DNA of 64,000 bases from Comamonas endophytica (GTDB lineage Bacteria; Pseudomonadota; Gammaproteobacteria; Burkholderiales; Burkholderiaceae_C): positions 434,001 to 498,000 of the forward strand of contig NZ_CP106882.1 of NCBI RefSeq assembly GCF_023634805.2. The letters run 5' to 3'. Of this stretch, positions 8,977 to 17,822 are shown in pieces. The stretch's first letter is position 1, and each line of letters begins with the position of its first letter. The notes under the pieces are model-generated. The model was not told the origin of the DNA, did not search any database, and saw nothing but the letters and a program-made list of their open reading frames with translations. Position numbers and translations under genes: made by a program.

Positions 8977-9711
8977 ATGAGCAAGCAACTCGATAAAGTC
9001 ATTTTGATCACTGGTGCCAGCAGCGGTATCGGCGAATCCACGGCGAGGCTTCTGGCCGCCAACGGCGCCACCGTAGTGCTGGGCGCGCGCCGTATGGAAA
9101 AACTGCAGCATATCGTGGCCGACATCCGGAGCGCAGGCGGGGTGGCAGAGGCCAAGGAGGTGGATGTCACCCAGCGTGCGCAAGTGCAGGCATTTGCTGA
9201 CCATGCCATTGCGCGATTCGGGCGCCTCGATGCCATCATCAACAACGCTGGCGTCATGCCGCTGTCCCCGCTGGCAGCGTTGCAAGTCGATGAGTGGGAT
9301 TGGATGATCGACGTCAACATACGCGGCGTGCTGCACGGCATTGCCGCTGTATTGCCTGCAATGCGCCGCCAAGGTCACGGGCATGTCGTGAACATCGCCT
9401 CGATAGGCGCACATGCGGTGTCCCCGACCGCAGCGGTCTATTGCGCCACCAAATATGCGGTATGGGCCATCTCGGAGGGACTGCGACAGGAAAGCAGCGA
9501 TATTCGAGTGACCACCATCAGCCCGGGTGTCACGGAATCCGAACTGGCTGAGAGCATTTCGGATGAGTCAGGCCGCCAGGCGATGAAGGAATTTCGCAAA
9601 GTGGCTATCAGTGCTTCGGCGGTAGCGCGGGCCATCCTTTTTGCCATATCGCAGCCAGAAGATATCGATACCAGCGAAATCATTGTTCGCCCCACGGCAA
9701 GCCCGCACTGA
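8977..9711 (+). CDS. Short-chain dehydrogenase/reductase (SDR)
   Basis: A 244-residue classical SDR oxidoreductase. It has the NAD(P)-binding TGASSGIG motif at about residues 12-19, NNAG near 88, the catalytic serine in NIASIG, and YCATK (YxxxK) about 13 residues later. The arginine pair in LGARRMEK after the second strand favours NADP. I chose the ATG at 8977 (MSKQLDK) because the family starts just before the first beta strand; the upstream extension is unlike SDRs. The substrate is unknown. The divergent LysR gene is the probable regulator. Confidence 0.92.
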   Translation: MSKQLDKVILITGASSGIGESTARLLAANGATVVLGARRMEKLQHIVADIRSAGGVAEAKEVDVTQRAQVQAFADHAIARFGRLDAIINNAGVMPLSPLAALQVDEWDWMIDVNIRGVLHGIAAVLPAMRRQGHGHVVNIASIGAHAVSPTAAVYCATKYAVWAISEGLRQESSDIRVTTISPGVTESELAESISDESGRQAMKEFRKVAISASAVARAILFAISQPEDIDTSEIIVRPTASPH

Positions 9712-10322
9712 GGGTGCTAAGCGTCGTACCAGTGATTGACGATGGCCGTTTACGGACGTTGCATCCGCTTCGATGTAAAAGATCAAGGCCATACCGCGCA
9801 CCGCGCTGAGCAAGGCCATATAGGTCACGGCAAGCGGCGCTTATCGAATGCAATATATTTCTACCTTCGTCAGGACCGCCAACCAGCGGTTGCCTGCACC
9901 AGGCGGCGGCCCGCCAGGCGCTCACGAAGCTGCAAAACCACTGGGCATTCAACCTCACCGCACCACGGCAACATACGCCTCACCGCGAACGGGCAGCAGT
10001 TTGCGAAGTGCACGGCGCCGAGCTCAAAGCCCGCGTTTGGTGGCTCTCGGTGCCTCGGAAAATTCTGGAACTGCGCCACGAAGCCCATACCAGTGCCAGT
10101 GACCCTGCGGTGAGCGGGGACAGTGGATGATACGTGGGCTCGCCAGAGAAAGAGCAGAATGCACATGCGGCCAGCCACCGCGACAGCGCTCAGGACAAGC
10201 ACGGTGTACTGGGCTCGCATGCAGATCAAAGGCCGGAACCCGACGCCATGTTCCCGTGGCCAGGAATGGAGGATGCGCGCGGCGAACGGGATCCCTTCCG
10301 TGGAACCCCACAGTTGACCAGA
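9712..10322. other. 610-bp region without a recognised gene
   Basis: Several short frames overlap here. One ends at 10129 (plus) with a plausible protein-like tail containing VWWLSVPRKILELRHEAHTS, but I cannot assign it or find a start. The region probably contains the promoter of the antiporter gene, though no clear -35/-10 pair stands out. Confidence 0.35.
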
Positions 10323-11621
10323 ATGCAGCTTCAAATTGATCTTGCCCCCGACCCCTACATTCTCGTCTTGACCGGGGCAGGGCTGCTCATTGCCTTGGTG
10401 GCGTGGTTGCCGCTGGCGCTGCGTCGTCTGCCTTTGACCCTGCCGATTGTCTGCATTGGCCTGGGCGCGGCGATCTTCTGGCTGCCCCAGGTGACGCTTG
10501 ATCCGCTTCCGATGCTCTACCCTGAGATCACCGAGCGCTTCTCCGAGTTCGTGGTCATCATCGCCCTCATGGGAGCTGGCCTCAAACTCGATAGGATCTT
10601 CAGCTTCCGGACGTGGGGCATCACGTGGCGGCTGATCGCCATCACCATGCCGCTCAGCATCGCCGCGATCACCTTCATCGCTGGATGGTGGATGGGTCTG
10701 TCATGGACCGTAGCGCTCCTCCTCGGTGCGGCCCTGGCTCCGACCGATCCAGTCCTTGCCGCCGACGTCCAGGTGGGGCCGCCGAAGTCGGGCGCGGAGG
10801 ACGAGGTCCGGTTCGGGCTGACCTCGGAGGCGGGCATGAACGACGGCTTCGCATTTCCGTTCGTTCATCTCGCGATTGCGTTGTCGCTGTCCGCCACGAC
10901 TGGAGAACCTTGGTTCACCAAGTGGGTCACCTACAACGTCCTGTGGGAACTCGGCGCCGGGGTCGGCGCCGGCTACGCCATCGGACGCGCCTTCGGATGG
11001 CTCACCTTCCACGTCCCCGCGAAGACCAAGCTGGCAAAGACCGGCGACGGCCTGATCGCCCTATCGGCGACGTTCGTCTCCTACGGCTTGACGGAGCTCA
11101 TCCAATGCTACGGCTTCCTCGCCGTGTTCGTCACCGCCCTGACGTTCCGCCACGCGCACCGCGACCACGACTTCCATCTCCAGATGCACGAGTTGATCGG
11201 GCAGATCGAGCGCATCGTGATGATGGTGCTGCTCATCCTGTTCGGAGGCGCCCTCGTCAGCGGGCTGCTCGATGCCCTGCGATGGATCGATGTTGCGGCC
11301 GTGGTCGTCATCCTGTTGGTCGTGCGGCCGGTCACGGGACTTCTCGGTCTGATCGGGCACAAGGCGGATTGGCGGGAAAGGCTGACGCTGGCGTTCTTCG
11401 GTATCCGCGGTGTCGGCTCGATTTACTACCTGGCCTTCGGCCTGAACCACATGCAAAACGTCCAGGGCGGCGAACGCCTGTGGGCCATCGTCGGCCTCGT
11501 GATTCTCGCGTCGATCCTGATGCACGGCATAACGGTCACGCCCGTCATGCGTGGGCTCGACCGCAGTCGGGGCCGCGATCCGGACGCAGATGAGGCCACC
11601 GCGCCGCCCGGGCCACGGTGA
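10323..11621 (+). CDS. CPA1-type cation:proton antiporter
   Basis: A 432-residue polytopic membrane protein with about twelve hydrophobic segments. It has the monovalent cation:proton antiporter fold of the CPA1/NhaP type: the ALAPTDPVLAADVQVG segment carries the conserved TDP of the unwound helix, and the region around EAGMNDGFAFPF supplies the ND motif of the transport site. It exchanges Na+ or K+ for H+ at the inner membrane. I start at MQLQIDLAPD (10323), directly before the first membrane helix; an upstream extension of 63 residues is open but hydrophilic and unlike the family. It is monocistronic. Confidence 0.88.
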   Translation: MQLQIDLAPDPYILVLTGAGLLIALVAWLPLALRRLPLTLPIVCIGLGAAIFWLPQVTLDPLPMLYPEITERFSEFVVIIALMGAGLKLDRIFSFRTWGITWRLIAITMPLSIAAITFIAGWWMGLSWTVALLLGAALAPTDPVLAADVQVGPPKSGAEDEVRFGLTSEAGMNDGFAFPFVHLAIALSLSATTGEPWFTKWVTYNVLWELGAGVGAGYAIGRAFGWLTFHVPAKTKLAKTGDGLIALSATFVSYGLTELIQCYGFLAVFVTALTFRHAHRDHDFHLQMHELIGQIERIVMMVLLILFGGALVSGLLDALRWIDVAAVVVILLVVRPVTGLLGLIGHKADWRERLTLAFFGIRGVGSIYYLAFGLNHMQNVQGGERLWAIVGLVILASILMHGITVTPVMRGLDRSRGRDPDADEATAPPGPR

Positions 11622-11918
11622 AAATCATCTACCCCGCGCTGAAGCTTTGAATTCCCCACGGCTGCCAAAGCGCGCAAATCGGCAAAGCCGCAATGCACTT
11701 GCATGCAGGTCGCATATCGACCTGCCCAAGCCCTTGTGCTGACAGTTGCACCCAGAGCATCAACGATTGCAAACCTTGCAATATACAAAATTATCACGAA
11801 TGCCGATCATTCGACCTGGCTTTGCACGCTGCCCAGGTGACCTGACCGCTTCAGTCGCCCAGGTTCCGCAGGGCAAGACTGGCGCTGTTTCCATTCCTTC
11901 CCATCTACCCCTTCGACA
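11622..11918. other. Intergenic region, no gene recognised
   Basis: About 300 bp between the antiporter and the ModA-like lipoprotein gene. An AT-richer segment at 11760-11805 could hold the promoter of the downstream gene. I see no coding frame or RNA structure to report. Confidence 0.35.
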
Positions 11919-12725
11919 ATGAACAAATTTCTCCTGAAGACCACCCGCCGCGCCGCTTTGCTGGCCGCTGGCTTGGTCCTTGCCGGGTGCAGCAGTGTCG
12001 GCAACCAGCCGGCCACGAAGGAACTGCATGTGATGACCTCTGGCGGCTTCACCGCGGCCTATGACGAACTGCGGCCACAGTTCGAGAAGCAGTCAGGCTA
12101 CGTGGTGAAGACTGCCTACGGTGCCTCCACCGGTGGCGCCAGCGATTCCATCCCCAGTCGCCTGGGACGCGGCGAGCCTGCCGACATCGTGATACTTGCC
12201 CGCACCGCACTCGATGCGCTGGTCAAGGACGGCAAGGTCGTCCCGGGAAGCCAGGTCGACTTGGTGAAGTCTTCGATCGGCGTCGTGGTCAGGCAAGGCG
12301 CACCGCGCCCCGACATCGGCACGGTGGATGCCTTCAAGCGCGCGTTGTTGAATGCGCCCTCCATCGCCTATTCGGCCAGCGCCAGCGGCATCTACTATGA
12401 AACGGAGCTGATGAAGAAGCTGGGCGTCGAGAATGAACTCAAGCCCAAGAGCCGGCGCATCCTGAGCGAGCGCGTGGGTACGGTCGTGGCGCGCGGCGAT
12501 GCGGCGGTCGGCCTGCAGCAGGTCAGCGAGCTGCTGCCGATCCCGGGTGTCGACTTCGTGGGCAAGATCCCTGAAGAGCTCCAGCGCGTGACCGTTTTCT
12601 CGGCGGGTATCGCTGCTTCGTCCAGGAACCCGGACGCTGCACGTGAGCTGATCAAGTTTCTCTCCTCGGAGCCTGCCGTCCCCGCCATCGTCAAGTCGGG
12701 GCTGGAGCCGTATCGCGCCCGGTGA
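11919..12725 (+). CDS. ModA-like periplasmic substrate-binding lipoprotein
   Basis: A 268-residue exported protein with a lipobox (LVLAGCSS, Cys about residue 24). It belongs to the extracellular solute-binding type with the ModA/molybdate fold: TSGGFTAAYDELRPQFE, a phosphate/oxyanion-type loop ASTGGASDSIPSRL and ADIVILAR. ModA proteins capture oxyanions for ABC transporters, but no permease or ATPase gene is adjacent. Orphan ModA-like proteins of this kind in Burkholderiales are numerous and their ligands vary, so molybdate should not be assumed. The gene stands alone and is followed by the convergent tctC. Confidence 0.82.
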   Translation: MNKFLLKTTRRAALLAAGLVLAGCSSVGNQPATKELHVMTSGGFTAAYDELRPQFEKQSGYVVKTAYGASTGGASDSIPSRLGRGEPADIVILARTALDALVKDGKVVPGSQVDLVKSSIGVVVRQGAPRPDIGTVDAFKRALLNAPSIAYSASASGIYYETELMKKLGVENELKPKSRRILSERVGTVVARGDAAVGLQQVSELLPIPGVDFVGKIPEELQRVTVFSAGIAASSRNPDAARELIKFLSSEPAVPAIVKSGLEPYRAR

Positions 12726-12784
12726 TCGGGCCCTCGCACCATCTTGGTCGTTGCAGTATCGGATGAACCCTTTGGGCCGTTCGA

Positions 12785-13759
12785 TCAATCGGCGGTGAGC
12801 TTGCGTTCCCGGACGATCCTGCCCCACTTGCCGTGCTCGGCCGCGATGAACTTGCCCAATTCGTCACGGCTTCCTGGCGCTGCTGTCTGGCCATGCTTCA
12901 GAAGGTTCTCGCGGACCTCCGGCGTATTCAGCACTTTGACCAGCTCGACGTTCCAGCGATCCAACAACGGCTTTGGCGTCTTCGCCGAGGCCACGAAGGC
13001 GTACCAGTTGGTGGCGTTGAAGCCGGGATATGTCTCGGCGACCGTTGGAACGTTGGGCAGGTAGGCAGGACGGCTCAGGCCAGTCGTCGCCAGGGGAATG
13101 AGCTTGCCGGACTCGATATGCGGCAAGGCGGTGGGTGGCGCCGCGTAAAAAGACGTGACCCGATCGCCCAGCACATCCTGCAAGGCCGGAGCCCCGCCCT
13201 TGTAAGGCACATGCAGCGTGTCGATCTTGGCGACATCATTGAGCAACTCTCCCGCCATATGCGCGGCAGACCCGGGCCCGGTGGACGCGAAGTCCAGCTT
13301 CCCAGGAGCCCGCTTGGCCTTGGCGATGAACTCCCCCAAGGTCTTGATGCCGGTGCTGGCAGGAACAACGAGCACGTTGGGAAAGGTGACCCCCATGGTG
13401 ATGGGCGCCAGATCCTTGAGCGGGTCGTAGGCGAGCTTCATGAAATGGGGCGCGATGCTCAATGGACCGATGGAGCCGAACAGCAGCATCGAACCATCCG
13501 CGGGCCCGTTGGCGACCTGCGCATGGGCCAGGTTGCCGCCTGCACCGGGTTTATTTTCCACCACCACGGACTGGCCGATGTTCTCCCCGAGTTTCCTGGC
13601 AATCACCCGGGCGGCGATATCGGCTGAACCACCAGCAGCGAAGCCGACCACCATCGTCACGGGCTTTTTAGGGGGGAAATCCTGGGCATGGGCAGCCGTG
13701 AAGGCCAAAGGGAATCCAGCCACCATTGCGGCGGCAGCAGTCAGTGCAAGTCGTTTCAT
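12785..13759 (-). CDS. Bug/TctC-family tripartite tricarboxylate binding protein
   Basis: A 324-residue periplasmic binding protein with a signal peptide ending AHA-QDFPPKK about residue 25. The family loop VGFAAGGSADIAARVIA and the second ligand-contact region VPYKGGAPALQDVLGD are present. These proteins carry carboxylates or related small molecules to TctAB permeases, but no tctA/tctB is nearby. I chose the ATG at 13759, with GGAGAC just upstream; a longer frame runs back through the neighbouring LysR gene. It is transcribed divergently from that LysR gene, its likely regulator. Confidence 0.92.
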   Translation of the reverse strand: MKRLALTAAAAMVAGFPLAFTAAHAQDFPPKKPVTMVVGFAAGGSADIAARVIARKLGENIGQSVVVENKPGAGGNLAHAQVANGPADGSMLLFGSIGPLSIAPHFMKLAYDPLKDLAPITMGVTFPNVLVVPASTGIKTLGEFIAKAKRAPGKLDFASTGPGSAAHMAGELLNDVAKIDTLHVPYKGGAPALQDVLGDRVTSFYAAPPTALPHIESGKLIPLATTGLSRPAYLPNVPTVAETYPGFNATNWYAFVASAKTPKPLLDRWNVELVKVLNTPEVRENLLKHGQTAAPGSRDELGKFIAAEHGKWGRIVRERKLTAD

Positions 13760-13824
13760 AAGGTCTCCGTGAGCAGGCCAAGACATGGTCGACCTGCATG
13801 GCGCGATGCTATCCCCGGAGTAAT

Positions 13825-13841
13825 ATTGTGTGAATTGCAAT
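13825..13841. promoter_or_regulatory. Candidate LysR operator between tctC and lysR
   Basis: ATTGTGTGAATTGCAAT has ATTG/CAAT half-sites and a T-N11-A core (13827-13839). It lies in the divergent intergenic region between the TctC gene (start 13759) and the LysR gene (start 13860), about 20 bp ahead of the latter. Its short arms make this weaker than the site at 8862. Confidence 0.4.
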
Positions 13842-13859
13842 TTATGGAACGATTGCTGC

Positions 13860-14753
13860 ATGCAACGCATTAAGTTCGACATAGGCGAATTGATGGCATT
13901 CGTGGTCACGGCGGAAAAACGCAACTTCCGGCTGGCAGCCGAGGCCCTGTTTCTGTCTCCTCCGGCTTTGAGTCGCCGGGTAGAGCGGCTCGAGACAGCG
14001 GTGGGAGCGCGGTTGCTCGAGCGCACCACCCGACATGTCGAACTGACGGCGGTAGGCCAGGAGTTCCTGCAGGAGGCGCGCGCAGCGCTGGCCACGCTGG
14101 ATGACGCAGTGCTGAGAGTGGCTAGCCAACTCCAGCTGCGACGTGGACGGGTCACCGTTGCCTGCATTCCCTCCGTCGCCACCCATTTGCTGCCTGCGGT
14201 ATTGCGGGCTTTCGCGCTGGAACAGCCTGAAGTGCAAGTGCATGTCATCGATGAAAGCGCCCAGCAGGTCTTGGACTGCGTGCTGCGCGGAGAAGCCGAC
14301 TTCGGGGTGAGCTTCACTGGGAGCCAGGAATCGTCACTTCGGTTCGAGGCTTTGACACGTGAACGCTACATGTTGGCCATGCCGCATGACCACCCGTGGG
14401 CCAACAGAGCGGAGGTGGCGTGGGCGGAACTGGCTGGGAAGCGGCTGGTGTCGGTGTCACATCTCAGCGCCAACCGCTTGCTGTTGGACCAGGTGATGGC
14501 AGAACTGCCGGAGCAGCCCGTCGCATGGTACGAGTGCAATCATGTCTCCGGTGCATTGGCTTTGGTCGAGGCTGGGCTGGGCATGGCAGCCCTCCCACAA
14601 CTTGCGCTGCGTCAATCGAATCGGGAGGTCCGCGGCGTGCCATTGACAGGGCCAGAGGTATGGAGAACGTTGGGTCTGATTCAAAAGCGCGATCGGGTGC
14701 TCAGTCCTTCAGCGCAAGCACTGCGCGAATGCATCTTGAAAACCCGGCACTGA
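13860..14753 (+). CDS. LysR-family transcriptional regulator
   Basis: A 297-residue LysR protein. The helix-turn-helix is at about residues 10-60 (NFRLAAEALFLSPPALSRRV), followed by an effector domain with RGRVTVACIPSVATHLLP. I chose the ATG at 13860 (MQRIKFDIGELMAF), matching the usual start before the first helix; a GTG 30 bp upstream is possible but adds residues unlike the family and would overlap the candidate operator. It is divergent from the TctC gene. A decayed tctC fragment follows directly downstream, so the regulator may once have controlled two such genes. Confidence 0.9.
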   Translation: MQRIKFDIGELMAFVVTAEKRNFRLAAEALFLSPPALSRRVERLETAVGARLLERTTRHVELTAVGQEFLQEARAALATLDDAVLRVASQLQLRRGRVTVACIPSVATHLLPAVLRAFALEQPEVQVHVIDESAQQVLDCVLRGEADFGVSFTGSQESSLRFEALTRERYMLAMPHDHPWANRAEVAWAELAGKRLVSVSHLSANRLLLDQVMAELPEQPVAWYECNHVSGALALVEAGLGMAALPQLALRQSNREVRGVPLTGPEVWRTLGLIQKRDRVLSPSAQALRECILKTRH

Positions 14754-14954
14754 TTGCCCCAAGAAAGGAAGTGCGGGGCATGGCATGCAGCAGTGGCCGC
14801 TGCCGTGGTGGCAGGCCAATTGCCGGCGACATTCGGTCGCTTTGCCGGCGTGATGCCGTCAGAGATCAGTGGCAAGCTGCGCGTGTCGGTTGGTCGTGAC
14901 AAGCCCAGGCCACTGGCGCTTGCCGACCCAGATGGAGCTGCCAATGCGGCATGA
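14754..14954 (+). pseudogene. TctC/Bug binding-protein remnant
   Basis: The best-conserved part (14787-14933) reads AVVAGQLPATFGRFAGVMPS then EISGKLRV and DKPRPLA. This is the central segment of a TctC protein: the intact gene at 38279 has DVVAGQLPVTFGSFPGVMP, SSGKLRV and DKPTPLA in the same order. Only about 50 of roughly 320 residues survive, with no signal peptide and no C-terminal lobe. Confidence 0.75.
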
Positions 14955-15252
14955 ACGCAGGCTGCATCATGTTGCCACCCAGTTGCCGAACAGATGTCTT
15001 TTGCAACTTGCGTCGATCGGTTGCATCCACGGCCAACAGCGGACGTTGGCCCGGGTGTCGAAAGACTGGCAGTCGGCCTTTGTCACGACTCCGTTTGGCA
15101 GCTGCATAACGCTGAAATTGGTGAGATCGTGAGAGGCACTCTGTCGCCGATAGTGCTTGGCCGGACCTTGTCGCAGCAAGCCGTCCTACGTGGGCCCGGC
15201 TGGCGGATGGTTAAGTTGGTTCGACTCATCCACTAAGTGTGCTGGAGCTGAC
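14955..15252. other. Intergenic region, no gene recognised
   Basis: About 300 bp between the TctC relic and the peptidase start. No coding frame has family resemblance. A purine-rich GGAG at 15244-15247 is the ribosome-binding site of the peptidase gene. Confidence 0.35.
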
Positions 15253-17307
15253 ATGCAAAAACACCGGAACAGCTTTTCCGAATCGCCTAAGCCTTTTGAA
15301 GCGACCGATCTGTATCTGCATTTCAAAATCACCGAACTGGAAGGCTCGCCCACGGACGAACGTGTCGCGTGCACGGTCCAGTCGGTCGACCGTGAGAACG
15401 ACAGCTACCGCACCAAGATCTGGACCTACCCGACGGCTGCACCTGCGGGCGGGGCAGGCACCCAGATCACGCAGGGCAACTGCAACGACCACTCGCCCCA
15501 CTGGTCGCCCGATGGCCGCCAGTTGGCCTTTGTCTCCGACCGCAATGGCGGCGCGCAGATCTATCTGCTGGGCATGGCCTCGGCGGGTGACGCAAGCGCC
15601 AGCGGCGGCGAAGCGCGCCAGCTCAGCCAACTGCCGGGCGGGGCCACCAGCCTGCGCTGGATGCCGGACGGCCGGGCCCTGCTGGCGACGTCGGCGGTGG
15701 CGGTGGATCCGAACCTGCGCGGCGCACGCAGCACCCAGGCTGCACCCGCGCGCGCGAAAACTGCGGCCGAGGTGGTCTGGAAGCTGCCCTACAAATCCGA
15801 CGGCATGGGCTATTTGCTCGCGCGCGAGATCCACCTGTTCAAGATCGATGCGACCACGGGCGATGGCACCCAGCTGACCAACGGAGCCTTCGACGTGCTG
15901 GCGCACAGCGTCTCGCACGACGGCCAGCAGCTTGCCTACGTCCGCACCCGCGAAGGCCGCTTTGCGCATGAAACCGATCTGTGGACTTGCACGGCCGATG
16001 GCGAAAACCATGTGTGCGTGGTGAATACCCATGCACACACCATGCAGCCCATGTGGTCGCCTTCGGGCCGCTACATCGCGTTCACGGGGGCAGTGCAGGC
16101 GGGCGACGCCGTGGCTTGGCTGTGGCTGTACGACACCGCCACCGGCAAGACGCGGCAGCTCGGCGATGTCGAGGTGGCGGACCCGATGTCGGTGCACTGG
16201 AAGGACGACAACACCCTCGTGTTCTTGCGTGCACACCGTGGCCGCCACGAGGTCGCGCGCATGACGCTGGACGGGAAGCACAAGACGCTGCTGGGCGGTG
16301 ACCACCAGATCGGCGCTTTCGGCTGGACGGCCAAGCACTTCGCCATGGCCATCGACCACCCCGCGCAGCCATGCGAGCTGCATGTGTGCGGTGGCCAGGA
16401 CTGCAACAACAGCCTGCACCAGGTCAGCGACCTCAACCCCTGGTGGAAAGAGCGCACGGCGATCCAGGTCGATGCAGTGTCCTTCCAGGTGCCGGGAGAC
16501 AGCGACGAGACTGAAGAGATCGAAGGCTGGCTCATCCGTGCGAAAGACAACACCGGCCCGTCGCCCCTGTTCAATGACATACACGGTGGTCCCGCAGCCT
16601 ATGCGTTGCTGGACTTTGACAGCACGGTGCATTGGCAGGTGCTGTGCTCTCAAGGCTGGGCGATTCTCGCACTCAACGCCGTTGGCTCCGCGAGCTTCGG
16701 ACAGGACTTCAATCACCGGCTCGCGGGACTATGGGGCATGCTCGACATGCCGCAGCACCTGGCGGCCATTGCTTCGCTGCAGGCCGACGGCGTGTGCGAT
16801 GAGCGCCTGGCCGTCTGCGGAAAGTCGTACGGCGGCTACCTCACCGCCTGGACCATCGGCCACACCGACCTCTTCAAGGCGGCCGTGGTGATGGCGCCCG
16901 TAGGCAACATCGAGACCCACTACGGCACGTCGGACGGCGGCTACTACGCCGATCCTTTCTATATGGCCACCGCGCCCCGTTTCGACCGCGAAAAGGCGCG
17001 CAGCCTGTCGCCGCTGCAGCACATCGAGAAAGCGAACACGCCCACGCTGTTCATGCAGGGCAAGGAGGACGAACGCTGCCCGAAGTGCCAATCCGAAGAG
17101 CTGTTTGTGAGCTTCATGCGCGCCAGCGATTCGCCCACCGAACTGGTGCTGTACCCCGACGAGGGCCACGGCTTTTTGGGCGAAGGTGCGCCGGCATGCC
17201 GTGCCGACGCGTCGCAGCGAATCGTCAATTGGGTCTCGCAGCATGTGCTGTCGGGAGAAGGCACGGCCGCCAGTGCCGTGCGCCGGACGAAGGTCAGCAG
17301 CGTTTGA
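15253..17307 (+). CDS. S9-family serine peptidase (prolyl oligopeptidase fold)
   Basis: A 684-residue enzyme with an N-terminal beta-propeller of TolB/DPP-type repeats (for example HSPHWSPDGRQLAFVSDRNG and PMWSPSGRYIAFTG) up to about residue 420, then an alpha/beta-hydrolase domain. The catalytic triad is visible: Ser525 in CGKSYGGYL, Asp606 in GKEDERCP and His639 in DEGHGF. It should cleave short peptides or acyl-peptides. No signal peptide is seen, so it is probably cytoplasmic. The ATG at 15253 has GGAG 6-9 bp upstream. It stands between two pseudogenes, so its operon context is lost. Confidence 0.93.
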   Translation: MQKHRNSFSESPKPFEATDLYLHFKITELEGSPTDERVACTVQSVDRENDSYRTKIWTYPTAAPAGGAGTQITQGNCNDHSPHWSPDGRQLAFVSDRNGGAQIYLLGMASAGDASASGGEARQLSQLPGGATSLRWMPDGRALLATSAVAVDPNLRGARSTQAAPARAKTAAEVVWKLPYKSDGMGYLLAREIHLFKIDATTGDGTQLTNGAFDVLAHSVSHDGQQLAYVRTREGRFAHETDLWTCTADGENHVCVVNTHAHTMQPMWSPSGRYIAFTGAVQAGDAVAWLWLYDTATGKTRQLGDVEVADPMSVHWKDDNTLVFLRAHRGRHEVARMTLDGKHKTLLGGDHQIGAFGWTAKHFAMAIDHPAQPCELHVCGGQDCNNSLHQVSDLNPWWKERTAIQVDAVSFQVPGDSDETEEIEGWLIRAKDNTGPSPLFNDIHGGPAAYALLDFDSTVHWQVLCSQGWAILALNAVGSASFGQDFNHRLAGLWGMLDMPQHLAAIASLQADGVCDERLAVCGKSYGGYLTAWTIGHTDLFKAAVVMAPVGNIETHYGTSDGGYYADPFYMATAPRFDREKARSLSPLQHIEKANTPTLFMQGKEDERCPKCQSEELFVSFMRASDSPTELVLYPDEGHGFLGEGAPACRADASQRIVNWVSQHVLSGEGTAASAVRRTKVSSV

Positions 17308-17358
17308 GGACAGGATGGTCGGCTCACCATAACCCTGACGGAGAGGTCAAATTCAAGG

Positions 17359-17720
17359 ATGGAAAATCTCACACGTAACGCCTCTCCTCGCATCATCGCT
17401 ATCGGAGCTTCGTCCGGTGGGGTGGATACCACCTTCAAGCTGGCTGCTTCGCAGCAACCGACTTCCCGGTGCCGATTCTGTTGATCCAACAGGTGGGATC
17501 CTAGCCCAGTGGGTTGTGGAGGTTTGTGAGCGCACGCGGCGCCAACGCGGCAGTGCCTCCCACGGATGGGGCGATCCCGCAAGCGGGCAAAATTTTCATT
17601 GCGCCGCCGGACCATCACATGCTGTTCGACGGGGGGCGCTGCACCTTCACCGCGGCCTGCAAGAGCATCATGCCCGGCCTGCAATTGATGCGATGTTTCG
17701 CTCCGGGGAATGACTCCAGC
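17359..17720 (+). pseudogene. CheB-like methylesterase remnant (frameshifted)
   Basis: Three pieces in different frames reassemble in order into a CheB-type receptor methylesterase. First, an ATG at 17359 gives RIIAIGASSGGVDTTFKL, the catalytic-serine loop. In another frame around 17458-17505 comes ATDFPVPILLIQQVGS. Then DGAIPQAGKIFIAPPDHHML (about 17564-17625) carries the APPDHH active-site motif, and RPAIDAMFRSGE follows near 17678-17713. The middle is partly deleted. No receiver domain is present. Intact catalytic domains are near 190 residues, so this copy cannot make one. Confidence 0.78.
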
Positions 17721-17822
17721 CGCATGGGTTCTAGACAGGAGATCGATGGTCGGCCGAGAGCTGCGCGCGCGCATGCGCAGTGATGCGTGACAGGTCGGCA
17801 TAAGCGGTTAATCTGTGCGGCT

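Noticed and set aside
9990..10129. Open tail containing VWWLSVPRKILELRHEAHTS
   Set aside because: No start codon with a ribosome-binding site and no family match; could be a relic, but nothing supports it.
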